Below, one piece after another: positions 13,942-14,921 of a stretch of DNA of 14,921 nucleotides. Below the pieces are notes generated by a model, which had not been told where the DNA came from, made no database searches, and saw only the letters and a program-made list of their open reading frames with translations. The stretch's first letter is position 1. Each line of letters begins with the position of its first letter. The DNA is from Oscillospiraceae bacterium (GTDB lineage: Bacteria > Bacillota > Clostridia > Oscillospirales > Acutalibacteraceae): positions 6,441-21,361 of the forward strand of contig DNIP01000181.1 of the NCBI GenBank assembly GCA_003499325.1, given 5' to 3'. The position numbers and the translations under genes are program-made.

Positions 13942-14832
13942 ATGAAACATCCATTCAAATTCTTTCGATCTTCCGAAAAACCGAAACCCGAACCGATCAC
14001 TGAGGCACCCGAAGAAGTGAGCCCCGCGACTGCGGAGCCCGAACCGCCTATGGAGCAGCCGCCTGTCGATCCCTTTGTCGAATGGTGCCGCAGTCAGGTG
14101 CGCGGCGGGATCGAGCGCCGCGAGCGCAACGATATCTTTGAGGCGTACAACGTCTACGGCGTTGATGAACACAACCGCCTGACCTGTCGCCGCTACCACC
14201 GCTATCCTGAGCATGAGCGTGATTTTGACCTCTCCTACAGCCGAACGCTCACCTTTGATGAGCTCAACCGCCGTCTGCTCTCCGACCTCGACAAGGGCGA
14301 TATCAAGCTCCCCGTTTACAACGACTGTATCGCCAAGGCACGCGAGCTGTGCGATATCCCTCTTCCCGAAAAAGAGGAATTCAACGGCTTTACGGAGGAA
14401 GAGACCGCCGCACTGCGCGATTTCTGCGAGGATTTCGACACCCTAACCGATCGGGAGTACCGCACCGCCGACGGCGTGTTCTGCTGTGCCTGCCGCAGTG
14501 TGGTGGGCGATGAAATGCTCAATCTGCGATTTCGCAAGCCCCTCCCCCATGACGCGCTGAGCGGCGAGATCGCAGGCGTCAGCAAAACGCCTATCGAGGG
14601 CTACGACATCGAGAGCCTGTGGATCATGGGCGTCTATAACCGCCTGAGGGAACGCTCTCAAAGCTGCCGCGTTACCGTGCTCACCTCGGAATGGAGTCTG
14701 AAGAAGGAGTCGGTCTTTCTCATGCAGGCGGAGGAGTTCCCCTCGATAGACGGCACACTCCTGCTCGCTGTCGCCGATGAAGCGTCCTTCCCGCGATTCG
14801 GCTTCTATTCCCTTGACTTCACCAATAAGTGA
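13942..14832 (+). CDS. Unrecognised soluble protein with acidic Pro/Glu-rich N-terminus, 296 aa
   Basis: I do not recognise the family. The first 12 residues are basic (MKHPFKFFRSSE). A Pro/Glu-rich, probably disordered stretch follows (about 13-44). The rest is a mixed globular region with many Arg/Asp/Glu (about 45-296). There are no membrane helices or signal peptide. Cysteines are scattered, with FCCACRS near residue 180 as the only cluster, which does not form a recognisable zinc or Fe-S site. GGAGG lies five to six nt upstream of ATG 13942, and the promoter just before it supports this start over ATG 13834. Codon use matches the neighbours. It stands alone, divergent from the dehydrogenase, and converges on a gene outside the window. 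Confidence 0.82.
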   Translation: MKHPFKFFRSSEKPKPEPITEAPEEVSPATAEPEPPMEQPPVDPFVEWCRSQVRGGIERRERNDIFEAYNVYGVDEHNRLTCRRYHRYPEHERDFDLSYSRTLTFDELNRRLLSDLDKGDIKLPVYNDCIAKARELCDIPLPEKEEFNGFTEEETAALRDFCEDFDTLTDREYRTADGVFCCACRSVVGDEMLNLRFRKPLPHDALSGEIAGVSKTPIEGYDIESLWIMGVYNRLRERSQSCRVTVLTSEWSLKKESVFLMQAEEFPSIDGTLLLAVADEASFPRFGFYSLDFTNK

Positions 14833-14893
14833 TCGCCATTTTCATCAGGCTCGGATGATTTACCCTAATCCCTGTAGATATGTTTTTACGCTC

Positions 14894-14921
14894 AAAAAAA
14901 GCCTTCCTTTGGGAAAGGAAG
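14894..14921 (-). terminator. Terminator of a minus-strand gene outside the window
   Basis: On the minus strand CTTCCTTT pairs with AAAGGAAG around CCC (stem within 14903-14921), followed by GCTTTTTTT (14894-14902). The hairpin may extend beyond the window edge. It lies 61 bp after the stop at 14832 and may also serve that gene if a T-run follows on the plus strand outside the window. Confidence 0.7.

Overview
The window looks like chromosome of an anaerobic, low-G+C-phylum but moderately GC-rich Clostridia member (Oscillospiraceae/Ruminococcus-like gut bacterium). The reasons are a single-chain pyruvate:ferredoxin oxidoreductase, strong AGGAGG-type ribosome sites, sigma-A-type promoters, Firmicutes-style hairpin terminators, and intergenic spaces filled with small palindromic repeats. 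The genus is inferred from gene content and style only. There is no tRNA, rRNA, CRISPR array or transposase gene.

Layout: (1) 20-763 (-) is a HAD-superfamily hydrolase. (2) 764-1714 is a gene-free 950 bp stretch packed with palindromes, a tandem GTAGGGG-type repeat and a 7-bp direct-repeat tract, ending in the promoter and a hairpin-rich leader. (3) 1715-5239 (+) is a complete nifJ/PFOR (1174 aa), apparently monocistronic. It is followed by an in-frame second copy of its own last codons and a strong terminator. (4) 5240-5691 is a second repeat-rich spacer ending in an extended -10 promoter and a leader hairpin. (5) 5692-10545 (+) is a four-gene operon: ABC ATPase, ABC-2 permease, GldG-like protein and DUF4340-like protein. 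The joins are TGATG, an 11-nt gap and TAATG, so the four products are probably made together as one membrane complex related to the GldA/GldF/GldG type. (6) 10546-10806 is a convergent spacer in which a fully palindromic 185-bp MITE-like insertion is bracketed by two exact 27-bp copies of the terminator hairpin. (7) 10807-12114 (-) holds an FHA-domain membrane protein with a perfect consensus promoter and, downstream, a small four-helix membrane protein. (8) 12391-13818 (-) is a D-2-hydroxyacid dehydrogenase followed 12 bp later by a GNAT acetyltransferase. (9) 13942-14832 (+) is an unrecognised soluble protein with its own promoter. The window closes in a terminator for a gene arriving on the minus strand.

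Functionally, PFOR is the central fermentative enzyme (pyruvate to acetyl-CoA, CO2 and reduced ferredoxin) and shows the codon bias of a very highly expressed gene. The ABC/GldG/DUF4340 operon is a widespread but poorly explained transporter-like module. The FHA protein points to phospho-threonine signalling at the membrane. The strongest non-coding observations are the terminator-flanked MITE, the duplicated nifJ tail, and the two heptamer tracts, each lying just upstream of a promoter. I found no single locus that I can defend as an entirely new system. The ABC/GldG/DUF4340 module and the FHA/small-membrane-protein pair are the best functional unknowns.
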